Of a stretch of DNA of 64,000 nucleotides, positions 32,856-41,478 are shown one piece after another. Under the pieces are notes generated by a model that saw only the letters and a list, made by a program, of their open reading frames with translations, did no database searches and was not told the DNA's origin. The DNA is taken from contig URAM01000007.1 of the NCBI GenBank assembly GCA_900545815.1, positions 1 to 64,000 of the forward strand, given 5' to 3'. This DNA is from an uncultured Eubacteriales bacterium (GTDB lineage Bacteria; Bacillota; Clostridia; Oscillospirales; Oscillospiraceae). Within the stretch, counting starts at the first letter, position 1; the number at the start of each line of letters is the position of its first letter. Made by a program: the position numbers and the translations under genes.

Positions 32856-35800
32856 ATGGCTTTTGTACATCTGCATCTGCATACGGAGTATTCCCTGCTG
32901 GATGGCGCCTGCCGCATCCAGGACTTGGTGAAGCGGGTCAAGGAACTGGGACAGACGGCGGTGGCCATCACCGATCATGGGGTTATGTACGGCTGTGTGG
33001 ATTTCTATAAAGCCTGTGTGGCCGAGGACATCCACCCTATCATTGGCTGTGAGGTCTATGTTGCCCCTCGGAACCGGACGGACAAGGTGCGGGAGCTGGA
33101 CAGCGAAAATCGACACCTGGTGCTGCTGTGCAAGGACGAAACTGGCTACCGGAACCTGTCCTACATGGTTTCCCAGGCCAACTTGGACGGGTTCTACGGC
33201 AAGCCCCGTATCGACCTGAGCCTGCTGCGGGAGCACCATGAGGGGCTCATCGCTCTGTCCGCCTGCTTGGCTGGGGAGATACCCAAACGGCTGCTGGCGG
33301 GCAACTACGAGGGGGCAAAGGAACACGCCCTGAAGATGGCGGAGCTGATGGGGGAGGACAACTATTATCTGGAGATCCAAGACCACGGCATTGAGGAGCA
33401 AAAGGTGGTGCTGGAGGGCATCCTGCGCATCCACAAGGAGACCGGTATCCCCTTGGTGGCCACCAACGATGCCCACTACCTGCGCAAAGAGGACGCCCGC
33501 ACCCAGGACGTGCTCATGTGCATCCAGATGGGGAAGCTGGTGGACGAACCCAACCGGATGCGCTTTGAGACGGAAGAATTTTATGTGAAATCCGAGGAGG
33601 AGATGCGCACCCTGTTCCCCCAGTGGCCGGAGGCCATCGAGAACACCCAGCGCATCGCCGACCGCTGTCACATGGCCTTCCAGTTCGGCCAGCATCACCT
33701 GCCTGAGTTCCAGTATCCGGAGGGGTACGATGGGGACTCCCTGTTTGCGGAGCTGTGCCAGAAGGGATTTGAGAAGCGCTATCCGGACGCCTCGGAGGAG
33801 TATCGGGAACGGCTCCGATACGAGATGGAGATGATCCGCCGGATGGGTTTTGTGGACTACTTCCTCATCGTGGCGGACTTTGTGGCCTACGCTCGGAGCC
33901 AGGACATTCCGGTGGGGCCAGGACGTGGCTCCGCCGCCGGTTCCATGGTGTCCTATTGTTTGGAGATCACCAACGTAGATCCCATGCAGTACGACCTGTA
34001 CTTTGAACGCTTTTTGAATCCAGAACGTGTCACCATGCCGGATATCGATATGGACTTCTGCTATCGCCGCCGGAACGAGATCATCGACTACGTCAACCGG
34101 AAGTACGGAAGCGATCATGTAGCCCAGATCGTCACCTTCGGCACCATGGCCGCCCGTGGCGTCCTGCGGGACGTGGGACGGACGCTGGATTTTCCCTATG
34201 CGGAGATGGATCAGCTGGCCAAGCAGGTGCCGTCCAGCCTGCACATGACCCTGGACAACGCCTTGCGCTTATCGAAACCCCTTCGGGAGCAGTACGAGAA
34301 CGACCCCCGCATCCATAACCTGATCGACACCGCCCGTTCTATCGAGGGGATGCCCCGCCACGCCTCCAAGCACGCCGCCGGTGTGGTCATCACCCGACTG
34401 CCGGTGTACGACTATGTACCTCTGGCTCGGAATGATGAGAGCATGGTGACCCAGTATGTGATGACCACCTTGGAGGAGCTGGGGCTGCTGAAGATGGACT
34501 TTTTGAGCCTGCGCAACCTGACTGTGCTGGACGACGCCCAAAAGCTCATCCAGCGGCGGGAGCCGGACTTCGAGCTGTCCAAGCTGCCGGACAACGACCC
34601 GGAGACCTTTAAAATGCTCAATAGCGGCCGCACCTCCGGCGTCTTCCAGATGGAATCCGCCGGCATGACCGGCGTCTGTGTTCAGATGAAGGCGGAGTCC
34701 ATCGAGGACTTGACCGCTATCATCGCCCTCTATCGCCCTGGCCCCATGGACTCCATCCCACGGTTCATCGCCTGCAAATTGGATCCCAGCCAGATCCGCT
34801 ACCTGCATCCCAGCCTGGAACCGATTTTGTCCGTCACCTACGGCTGCATCGTCTACCAGGAACAGGTCATGATGATCTTCCAGCAGCTGGCCGGGTACTC
34901 TCTGGGCGGCGCAGACATGGTGCGCCGTGCCATCTCTAAAAAAAAGGCCAAGCAGATCGAGCAGGAGCGGGAGGCGTTCATCTACGGCGATCCGGAGCGG
35001 AACATCAAGGGGTGCGTGGCCAATGGCATCCCAGAGAATACCGCCCAGCAGATTTATGATGACATCTACGACTTCGCCAACTACGCCTTCAACAAAGCCC
35101 ACGCGGTCTGCTACGCCATCGTGGCCTATCAGACCGCCTATTTCAAATGCCACTATCCCAAGGAGTACATGGCCGCCCTGCTGACCAGTATTTTGGATTC
35201 CAGCGGCAAGGTGGCGGAGTACATCGCCGAGTGTAAGGAGATGGGGCTTCGCCTGCTGCCGCCGGACATCAATGAGTCGGGCCCCGACTTCACCGTGGTA
35301 GAGGAGGGCATCCGATTCGGCCTGGCGGCGGTGAAGGGCATCGGCCGAGGGTTTATTGACAAGATGGTGGCGGAACGACAGGAGGGAGGCGCATTTTCTA
35401 CCTTCCAGTCCTTCTGCCAGCGGATGTTCGACAAGGATTTGAACCGCCGCGCCTTGGAAAACCTCATCCGCTGCGGCGCCTTTGACAACCTGGGCGCTCG
35501 GCGCAGCCAGCTGCTCCAAGTGATGAATCGGGTCATGGACAGCGTGGCGGACAGCCGGAAGCGGAATTTGGAAGGGCAGCTGGATCTGTTCGGCGGCCTG
35601 GGCGAGAGCCAGCAGGCGGAGGAGGTGCCCCTGCCCGACCTGCCCGAGTTCACCCGACAGGAACTGCTGAATATGGAGCGGGAAAGCACCGGCCTGTACC
35701 TGTCCGGCCACCCCATGGACGCCTATCGGGAGCAGACCAGACGGCTGGGGGTGGTGAAGATGGGCGCCATTGTGGCGGACTTCGCCCAGGAGACCGGCTC

Positions 35801-36326
35801 CGAGCGGTTCCAGGATCGGCAGAAGGTGCGCCTGGCTGGCGTCATCAGCAGCGTGCGCCTGAAAGCCACCCGAAACCAAACCATGATGGCCTATGTGAAT
35901 CTGGAGGATGACACTGGCTCCATGGAATTGCTGGTGTTCTCCCGTACCCTCAGCCAGTGCGAAGGGTTTTTGGTGGATGGTCAGGTGGTGCTGGTAGAGG
36001 GCAGCATCTCCGTTCGGGATGAGAAAGCCCCCCAGCTCCTCTGTGACCAGATCCAGCAGATGGAGTTTGTGGAGGAGCTGAGCCCTCCGCCCGTGCGGCC
36101 CCATGCCATCAAGGAAGCGCGGAAGCTCTACCTGCGTCTGCCCACCTTTGAGAAGACCATAGCGCGGCGGATCGAGAATATTTTGCTGCTCTTTCCCGGA
36201 CAGCAGCAGCTCATCCTCTACTGTGAAGACACCCAAAAGCGATTCGGCTTGCCCTGTATGATCCACACCTCTATGGTGCAGGAGTTTCGGGACTTGCTGG
36301 GAGAGGATAACGTGGTGGTGAAATGA
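32856..36326 (+). CDS. dnaE: DNA polymerase III subunit alpha
   Basis: Replicative polymerase of the DnaE type (1156 aa); Firmicutes also carry PolC, which is not in the window. The N-terminal PHP domain starts FVHLHLHTEYSLLDGAC, the polymerase core has PGRGSAAGSMVSYCLE and catalytic aspartates in MPDIDMDFCYRRR, and the C-terminus carries an OB domain (VRLAGVISSVRLK ... MMAYVNLEDDTGSMELLVF). ATG at 32856 with GAGAGGAAGTGG upstream. The stop overlaps the start of cls (ATGA). Confidence 0.96.
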   Translation: MAFVHLHLHTEYSLLDGACRIQDLVKRVKELGQTAVAITDHGVMYGCVDFYKACVAEDIHPIIGCEVYVAPRNRTDKVRELDSENRHLVLLCKDETGYRNLSYMVSQANLDGFYGKPRIDLSLLREHHEGLIALSACLAGEIPKRLLAGNYEGAKEHALKMAELMGEDNYYLEIQDHGIEEQKVVLEGILRIHKETGIPLVATNDAHYLRKEDARTQDVLMCIQMGKLVDEPNRMRFETEEFYVKSEEEMRTLFPQWPEAIENTQRIADRCHMAFQFGQHHLPEFQYPEGYDGDSLFAELCQKGFEKRYPDASEEYRERLRYEMEMIRRMGFVDYFLIVADFVAYARSQDIPVGPGRGSAAGSMVSYCLEITNVDPMQYDLYFERFLNPERVTMPDIDMDFCYRRRNEIIDYVNRKYGSDHVAQIVTFGTMAARGVLRDVGRTLDFPYAEMDQLAKQVPSSLHMTLDNALRLSKPLREQYENDPRIHNLIDTARSIEGMPRHASKHAAGVVITRLPVYDYVPLARNDESMVTQYVMTTLEELGLLKMDFLSLRNLTVLDDAQKLIQRREPDFELSKLPDNDPETFKMLNSGRTSGVFQMESAGMTGVCVQMKAESIEDLTAIIALYRPGPMDSIPRFIACKLDPSQIRYLHPSLEPILSVTYGCIVYQEQVMMIFQQLAGYSLGGADMVRRAISKKKAKQIEQEREAFIYGDPERNIKGCVANGIPENTAQQIYDDIYDFANYAFNKAHAVCYAIVAYQTAYFKCHYPKEYMAALLTSILDSSGKVAEYIAECKEMGLRLLPPDINESGPDFTVVEEGIRFGLAAVKGIGRGFIDKMVAERQEGGAFSTFQSFCQRMFDKDLNRRALENLIRCGAFDNLGARRSQLLQVMNRVMDSVADSRKRNLEGQLDLFGGLGESQQAEEVPLPDLPEFTRQELLNMERESTGLYLSGHPMDAYREQTRRLGVVKMGAIVADFAQETGSERFQDRQKVRLAGVISSVRLKATRNQTMMAYVNLEDDTGSMELLVFSRTLSQCEGFLVDGQVVLVEGSISVRDEKAPQLLCDQIQQMEFVEELSPPPVRPHAIKEARKLYLRLPTFEKTIARRIENILLLFPGQQQLILYCEDTQKRFGLPCMIHTSMVQEFRDLLGEDNVVVK

Positions 36327-37918
36327 ACGAAGAACTGAAAGCCCGTACCAGCGCCCGTATTCAGAGCACAAAACGCTCCCTGTTCCAACGCATCGCCCGT
36401 ATCCTGACCCACCGGCTGTTCTTTGACGTGCTCTTTATGCTGGTACAGATCGCCGTCCTGGCGGTCATGATCCTGGCCTTTTCCCAGTATTTTACCTACT
36501 TTTACGGCATCTGCATCCTCCTCACCGTCCTAGCGGTCATTGCCATCATCGCCAAACCCAGCCATCCAGATTACAAGATCGCCTGGATCGTGCCCATTTT
36601 GGCGCTGCCCATTTTCGGTGGCCTGCTCTACCTGCTTTTCGGCGGCATCCGTTTGAACAAGCGGACACGGAAACGGATGGAGCGGCTGACGGAACTCCAG
36701 CAGGAGACCATGGGGGACGGTCAGGCGGTGCTGAATGCGCTGCCGGAGGGAGAGGACAGCATCAAGGTGCAGTCTCGGTACATCACCCGTGCCAGTCTTT
36801 TCCCGCCCCATCAGAACACCCAAACCTGGTATTATCCCACCGGCGAGGCGCTGTACGCTCGGATGCTCACGGAGCTGGAACAGGCGGAGCATTCCATCTT
36901 TTTGGAGTATTTCATCATCCACCCGGGCGTGATGTGGGACGGCATTTTGGAGATCTTAGAGCGGAAGGCCGCCCAAGGGGTGGATGTGCGGGTGCTCTAT
37001 GATGACATCGGCTGCCTGTTCACCCTGCCCAAGCATTATGCCAAGACCTTGCAGGAGAAGGGCATTGCCTGCAAGGTGTTCAACCCCTTCCGGCCAGTTA
37101 TTTCTCTGCGGCTGAATAACCGAGATCACCGAAAGATCTGCGTCATTGATGGACACACCGCCTTCACCGGCGGAGTGAACCTGGCGGATGAGTATATCAA
37201 CGAGATCGAGCGCTTCGGTCACTGGAAGGACGGGGGCATCTGCCTGCGTGGGGCGGCGGTGTGGAATCTGAGCGTCATGTTCCTGTCCACTTGGAACGTG
37301 GACGAGCTGGAGGTGGAGGACTTCGAGCAGTACCGCCCCAACGTCTACCTGCCCGCCCCAGTGCCAACGGATGGCCTGGTGCAGCCCTTCATGGACAGCC
37401 CCCTGGATGACGAGGAAGTGAGCGCCACTGTGTTTATCAACCTCATCAGCCGAGCCAACCGCTATCTCTACCTGACCACTCCTTACCTTATCATCGACCA
37501 CGCCATGAACGAGGCGCTCTGTTCCGCCGCCAAGGCGGGGGTGGATGTGCGCATCATCACCCCGCATATTCCGGACAAGCGACGGGTGTTCGAGCTGACT
37601 CGCGCCCACTACGAGCCGCTGGTGAAAGCGGGGGTGAAGGTGTACGAATATTTGCCTGGGTTTATCCACAGCAAGACCCTGGTCTGTGACGACAAGTTGG
37701 GTATGGTGGGTACCATCAACCTGGATTACCGCAGCCTGTACCTTCACTTCGAGTGTGGCGTCTGGCTCTGCGGCACCCATTCGGTGGCGGACATCAAACG
37801 GGATTTTTTGGACACCCAGGCGCAATGTGACCAAGTGACTTTGGAGGAGGTTCAGGGGCAGAGCTGGGGGAAACGGTTCTACCGGAGCCTGCTGCGTGTG
37901 TTTGCGCCGCTGCTGTGA
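36323..37918 (+). CDS. cls: Cardiolipin synthase (phospholipase D family)
   Basis: Condenses two phosphatidylglycerols into cardiolipin at the membrane. The 531-aa protein has two N-terminal membrane segments (about residues 30-50 and 58-80, with VPILALPIFGGLLYLLFGG) and both HKD motifs: NNRDHRKICVIDGHTAFTGG near 265 and GFIHSKTLVCDDKLGMVGTI near 450. The start overlaps the dnaE stop by four bases, so translation is coupled, an unusual operon partner. Confidence 0.94.
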   Translation: MNEELKARTSARIQSTKRSLFQRIARILTHRLFFDVLFMLVQIAVLAVMILAFSQYFTYFYGICILLTVLAVIAIIAKPSHPDYKIAWIVPILALPIFGGLLYLLFGGIRLNKRTRKRMERLTELQQETMGDGQAVLNALPEGEDSIKVQSRYITRASLFPPHQNTQTWYYPTGEALYARMLTELEQAEHSIFLEYFIIHPGVMWDGILEILERKAAQGVDVRVLYDDIGCLFTLPKHYAKTLQEKGIACKVFNPFRPVISLRLNNRDHRKICVIDGHTAFTGGVNLADEYINEIERFGHWKDGGICLRGAAVWNLSVMFLSTWNVDELEVEDFEQYRPNVYLPAPVPTDGLVQPFMDSPLDDEEVSATVFINLISRANRYLYLTTPYLIIDHAMNEALCSAAKAGVDVRIITPHIPDKRRVFELTRAHYEPLVKAGVKVYEYLPGFIHSKTLVCDDKLGMVGTINLDYRSLYLHFECGVWLCGTHSVADIKRDFLDTQAQCDQVTLEEVQGQSWGKRFYRSLLRVFAPLL

Positions 37919-37954
37919 CGCAATTAAGAAAGGTTTTTTGCGAGAGAATCAAAA

Positions 37955-37983
37955 AACGCACCGTTCGTTAGAACGGTGCGTTT
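37955..37983 (+). terminator. Terminator-like hairpin after cls, first of a near-identical pair
   Basis: CGCACCGTTC-GTTA-GAACGGTGCG (37957-37980) followed by TTTGT. An almost identical hairpin recurs at 38214-38237; the structured repeat lies between the two. Confidence 0.75.
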
Positions 37984-38024
37984 GTCTGGTGAAAAGTTGT
38001 TTGTTCAGTTACATGATGCAGGAG

Positions 38025-38212
38025 CCTCGCAGAGTTCCGTCCGCTTGCGGACGGAAAAAATCAAATCGGAAAAAACTGGCGGCGTGTACGTCAGTTTTTT
38101 CTCTTCTCAGACTGGTAAGTGTGCGAACGTAGTGAGTGCATGCACCAGTCTGCTATCTTCGAAAAAATGCTTGCATTTTTGAGAGAGGGTGTCGACAACG
38201 GCGACACCCTCA
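38025..38212 (+). repeat. Structured intergenic repeat, copy at 38.1 kb
   Basis: Five consecutive hairpins and no gene. (1) After CCTCGCAGAG, TTCCGTCCGC-TT-GCGGACGGAA (38035-38056). (2) ACTGGCG / CGTCAGT with A run before and T run after (38071-38100). (3) AGACTGGT / ACCAGTCT (38109-38151) enclosing AGTGAGTGCATGCA. (4) AAAAATGC-TT-GCATTTTT (38163-38180). (5) AGGGTGTCG / CGACACCCT (38186-38210). The same order of elements 1-4, with altered but still pairing arms, occurs at 41101-41332. Confidence 0.8.
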
Positions 38213-38213
38213 A

Positions 38214-38244
38214 GCACCGTTCTAGTTAGAACGGTGCGTTTTTG
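38214..38244 (+). terminator. Terminator-like hairpin, second of the pair
   Basis: GCACCGTTCT-AGTT-AGAACGGTGC followed by GTTTTT. Its stem matches the hairpin at 37957-37980 nearly base for base. Confidence 0.75.
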
Positions 38245-38249
38245 GTAGG

Positions 38250-39113
38250 TCAGGCTTTTTTGTTTTTCCGTTCCGCCTTCAGCTGGGCGAAGCGATCCTT
38301 TCGCTCCTGGAGCAGGCCGGCGGCGTGTTCCTTCACAAATTGGAGGGAGCCTTTGAAGCTCCGTGAGGACATCAGGTGGTAGCGGTTGCGGAAGCGGGCG
38401 GAGTGGTGGGCGGCTTCCTGGAGCAGGCGGGTTTCCTCCAGCTCCTTCTTGGCCAGCGCCACTTGCATACGAGCGGCCTGGAGCTTTTGCAGACCGGCCT
38501 CCCGTAGCTGAACCTTCTGCCGCTCCAGCTCCTCCCGTGCCCGTTCCGCCTTGGCCAGGAAGCCGGAGGTGAGCGCCAGGTGCCGGATGGTGACAACGGT
38601 ATCCGCCAGGGTCAGAGCCAGCAAACCGCCGGCCAGAAGGGTCTGAGCCAGGGCAGACAAGTGGGCAAAGAGCCGCTCCGTGGCTGGGTGGATCCAAAAG
38701 ATAGCGGCGTAGGCGGCGATGCCCCAGTACAGGCTGTTGCCCAGGCAGATGCGGCCTTTCAGGTTGAACCGCCGGTGGGAGTAGTCCCAATATTTCATGT
38801 GGGTGGTCACTTCCAGCAGCCAGCCCACGAAATATTCCCAGACAGACATGGTCACCGTGGCGATCAGGTAGAACAGGAAGAAGTTCTGGGTGAACTGCTG
38901 AAGCCACAGCACCATGACCATGACGCCGAAGCCGTAGATGGGGCAGATGGGGCCTTTCAGGAAGCCGCGAAAGACAAAGCGCCGTTCCGAGATGGAGCAG
39001 AAAGTAGTCTCCATGCACCAGCCCAGGAGGGAGTACCACAGAAAGTAGAGCACCAGCAGGGGCAGGGGGATACCGGCGCAGGTCATGTTGTAGATCGTTT
39101 GGATGGCTGTCAT
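38250..39113 (-). CDS. Putative ABC-transporter type IV/CmpB-like membrane protein
   Basis: 287 aa with an N-terminal polytopic half of the CmpB-like putative ABC transporter family (WYSLLGWCMETTFCSISERR, FLKGPICPIYGFG, EYFVGWLLEVTTH, SLYWGIAAYAAIFW), then a long charged, coiled-coil-like C-terminal half (AKAERAREELERQKVQLREA). No ATP-binding domain is encoded nearby, and the transport role of the family is unproven. Its start is three bases beyond the DUF4364 stop, so the two form an operon. Confidence 0.8.
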   Translation of the reverse strand: MTAIQTIYNMTCAGIPLPLLVLYFLWYSLLGWCMETTFCSISERRFVFRGFLKGPICPIYGFGVMVMVLWLQQFTQNFFLFYLIATVTMSVWEYFVGWLLEVTTHMKYWDYSHRRFNLKGRICLGNSLYWGIAAYAAIFWIHPATERLFAHLSALAQTLLAGGLLALTLADTVVTIRHLALTSGFLAKAERAREELERQKVQLREAGLQKLQAARMQVALAKKELEETRLLQEAAHHSARFRNRYHLMSSRSFKGSLQFVKEHAAGLLQERKDRFAQLKAERKNKKA

Positions 39114-39116
39114 AGG

Positions 39117-39650
39117 TCACCTCTCAGATTCATCCAGCAGTACGGAAAGCACTGCGTGGTACAGCGCTTCCGGATGCTTTTGGAACCGCTGGGCGAACTC
39201 GGTCGCCTGCTGTCGGTCAGGCACTGCCATTTGCAGGGTGAGCAGGTTGCCGGCGTCATCGTCAATGATCAGCTCTACCGTGTACCGCTCCTGATTGGGT
39301 ACCGGCGTGATGACGGCGCGGATCTGATCGCGCTGTTTCAGCTCTTTGTTCAGCAGTTGGGTGCTGCGGTCGCACTTGGTGCGCACGGAGAGGGGCAGTT
39401 CGTTGGCACAGATGGCACAGTTATCGTGTCCCTTCTCTGTGATGGACAGCAGTCCTTCCTCCGACTCTGCCACATGGCCGTTCTCGGTCAGCGCCCCCAG
39501 AGCGGTGGCAAATTGGAAGTAGTCCACCCCGTCATCACAGAGTGCCAGATCTGTCAGCTCCGCCATGGTCACCGGTAAAATCAGGTGGTCTAAGATGTAG
39601 AGGATGAGCAGGCGCACATCCAATGGATTGCGAATAAAACCACGAGCCAT
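39117..39650 (-). CDS. DUF4364 family protein
   Basis: 177-aa conserved Clostridia protein of unknown function. The N-terminus looks like a winged helix (RLLILYILDHLILPVTMAEL, FATALGALTENGHV, LLSITEKGHDN), suggesting a DNA-binding regulator. The C-terminal part (YTVELIIDDDAGNLLTLQMA) is a beta domain. AGGAGGTACGGGAT is the SD. It has its own promoter, divergent from the DUF3048 gene. Confidence 0.8.
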   Translation of the reverse strand: MARGFIRNPLDVRLLILYILDHLILPVTMAELTDLALCDDGVDYFQFATALGALTENGHVAESEEGLLSITEKGHDNCAICANELPLSVRTKCDRSTQLLNKELKQRDQIRAVITPVPNQERYTVELIIDDDAGNLLTLQMAVPDRQQATEFAQRFQKHPEALYHAVLSVLLDESER

Positions 39651-39701
39651 ATCCCGTACCTCCTAGTGAAAATTTAAGGTTTTATAAAATCACTTAAAAT
39701 C

Positions 39702-39730
39702 AGTATAAACGAAATTGCCGAAATTGACAA
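39702..39730 (-). promoter_or_regulatory. Promoter of the DUF4364 operon
   Basis: Minus strand TTGTCA (39725-39730), 17 bases, TATACT (39702-39707). Confidence 0.8.
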
Positions 39731-39746
39731 GAGGTGGTCGAACGCC

Positions 39747-39775
39747 TTGACAGGCTGTTCAGAATTAGCTATGAT
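39747..39775 (+). promoter_or_regulatory. Promoter of the DUF3048 lipoprotein
   Basis: TTGACA (39747-39752), 17 bases, TATGAT (39770-39775). It is back to back with the DUF4364 promoter, with only 16 bases between the two -35 boxes. Confidence 0.85.
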
Positions 39776-39851
39776 AAACAAGCACCATAAGCAATAGTTA
39801 GGAGAACGGGCATTGTTTTCTGCGCTGCCCCTTAAAATGGAGACGTTTCAA

Positions 39852-41036
39852 ATGAAAAAACTAATTTGTACCTTGCTCACCTTGGCGATGCTCTTAGGGC
39901 TGGCTGGCTGTACGACTGCTCCGACCGGCAGTGGTGACGCCAGCGCCGGTGTCACCGAACCTGCCGGCCAGGATTCCACGGAAGAACCCACTGGCGGCAC
40001 CGGTCTGCCTGGCAACCGCAACCCCTTGACCGGCGAGGAGACGGACACAGATATTTCTCAAAATTGTCCGGTGGCGGTTATGCTCAACAATATCAAGCAG
40101 GCGCTGCCCCAGTCCGGCAACTCCAAGGCGGATTTCTTCTTTGAGATCCCTGAGGAAGGGGGCATCACCCGTATCATGGCGCTCTATCAGGACATCAGCG
40201 ATGTGGGCACCATCGGCACCGTCCGCAGCACCCGCCCCTACTATGTCCGTCTGGCCGTTGGCCACGACGCCATCCTGACCCATTGCGGCGGCAGCAACAC
40301 GGCCTACTACATCATTAAGAAGTATATGCGCAACGCCGACTTCAACGACATGGACTGCCTGAACAAGGGTACCAACTGCGCCTACAGCTACTTCTACCGC
40401 AGTCAGGCTCGCCTGAACGCAGGTTATGCCACCGAGCATACCATGTATACCGATTCTGACAAGATCCAGGACTACCTGAAAAACGGCAAGGACGATGTGC
40501 GCACCAAGCATAAGAAGAACTTTGACGCCGGTCTCCGCTTCGCTGAGGACGGCACCCCCGATGGTGCTTCCGCCACGGACGTGGATGTGGAGATGTCCCA
40601 GTATAAGAACACCACCTTCCAGTACAACGCCGACAAAAAGACCTATGCGGTCGGTCAGTTTGGCACCGGCTATATTGACGAAGCCAACGGCAACAAGCAG
40701 GTGGAAGTGACCAACGTGCTGGTTATCCTCACGGACATCTCCGTGGTCAAGGAATCCACCAAGGGACACCTGTCCGTATCCACCACTGGCACCGGCACCG
40801 GCTATTACATCAGCGGCGGCAAGTACATCCCCATCACCTGGAAGAAGGACAGCGTCACTGCGCCCCAGCGGTTCTATGACCAGGACGGCAACGAGCTGAA
40901 GCTGAGCGTGGGCAAGACCTTCGAGTGCATGATCGACAAGTCCCGTGATGTGAAGATCGACGGCAAGGTGCTGGAGAAGCCGGCAGACGCCAACGAGAAC
41001 GACAACGAAGTGGATAAGATGGCGCTGGCAGACTGA
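39852..41036 (+). CDS. DUF3048 (YerB-like) lipoprotein
   Basis: 394-aa exported lipoprotein; the signal is MKKLICTLLTLAMLLGLAGC with the lipobox cysteine at residue 20. A Gly/Thr/Glu-rich linker follows. The DUF3048 domain has NCPVAVMLNNIKQALPQSG, DFFFEIPEEGGITRIMALY and GTVRSTRPYYVRLA. The family (YerB in Bacillus) is of unknown function. I chose the ATG at 39852 (GGAG 10 bases upstream); the upstream in-frame codons do not look like signal peptide. Confidence 0.88.
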   Translation: MKKLICTLLTLAMLLGLAGCTTAPTGSGDASAGVTEPAGQDSTEEPTGGTGLPGNRNPLTGEETDTDISQNCPVAVMLNNIKQALPQSGNSKADFFFEIPEEGGITRIMALYQDISDVGTIGTVRSTRPYYVRLAVGHDAILTHCGGSNTAYYIIKKYMRNADFNDMDCLNKGTNCAYSYFYRSQARLNAGYATEHTMYTDSDKIQDYLKNGKDDVRTKHKKNFDAGLRFAEDGTPDGASATDVDVEMSQYKNTTFQYNADKKTYAVGQFGTGYIDEANGNKQVEVTNVLVILTDISVVKESTKGHLSVSTTGTGTGYYISGGKYIPITWKKDSVTAPQRFYDQDGNELKLSVGKTFECMIDKSRDVKIDGKVLEKPADANENDNEVDKMALAD

Positions 41037-41069
41037 TAGCCAATCGTCCAAATACATCTCGAACAACTT

Positions 41070-41100
41070 TAAGCCCGGTTCCAATGGAGCCGGGCTTTTG
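41070..41100 (+). terminator. Terminator after the DUF3048 gene
   Basis: GCCCGG-TTCCAATGGAG-CCGGGC then TTTTG; the inner TTCC/GGA also pairs. The structured repeat begins directly at the end of the T run. Confidence 0.75.
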
Positions 41101-41332
41101 CCTCGCAGAGTTCCGGCAGGATGCCGGAATAAAATGCAATCTGAAAAAACTGGCGGCGTGTACGTCAGTTTTTTCTCTTCTCAGACGGGTAAGTTGCCGC
41201 AGCGTTCAGAAAACTTGCCAGTGGCAAGTTTTTAGCGTAGGCCCCGCCTGTTCTACAGGTGGGGAACCTACCGACGAAGTGAGTGCATGCACCCGGCTGC
41301 ATACATCATGGAAATGCTTGCATTTCCATGAT
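41101..41332 (+). repeat. Structured intergenic repeat, copy at 41.2 kb, with inserted module
   Basis: Same order as the 38.1-kb copy. (1) CCTCGCAGAG then TTCCGGCA-GGA-TGCCGGAA (41111-41129). (2) ACTGGCG / CGTCAGT with A and T runs (41144-41175), sequence-identical in both copies. (3) AGACGGGT / ACCCGGCT (41183-41298) enclosing AGTGAGTGCATGCA. (4) ATCATGGAAATGC-TT-GCATTTCCATGAT (41305-41332). Inside stem 3 is an extra module (41196-41264), 47/48 identical over its first 48 bases to 11746-11793. No gene is visible in 41037-41478. Confidence 0.8.
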
Positions 41333-41340
41333 ATTAGGGC

Positions 41341-41374
41341 GAAGCCCAGTGCAGTTCTGCACTGGGCTTCTTGT
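41341..41374 (+). terminator. Terminator-like hairpin at the end of the 41.2-kb repeat
   Basis: GAAGCCCAGTGCAG-TT-CTGCACTGGGCTTC, a 14-pair perfect stem, then TTG; weak T tail. A purine-rich stretch without features follows to 41478. Confidence 0.6.
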
Positions 41375-41478
41375 TGTGTTGCGTGTATCCTAGGTAGGGA
41401 AAAAGAAGAAATTGGAGTAGAGAAAAGAAAAAGCAAGAAAGTAAAATTAGGGGAGAAATAGGGGAGTGGTGTATGGCA

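Noticed and set aside
34269..36371. 700-residue minus-strand frame opposite dnaE
   Set aside because: Antisense of a highly conserved polymerase; composition is typical of shadow frames.
37985..41340. CRISPR array as an explanation of the repeats
   Set aside because: Copies are few, more than 200 bases long, unevenly spaced and lack regular spacers; no cas gene is present.
41206..41436. Frames in the 41.2-kb repeat
   Set aside because: They translate hairpin arms; the comparison of copies shows base-pair conservation, not codon conservation.
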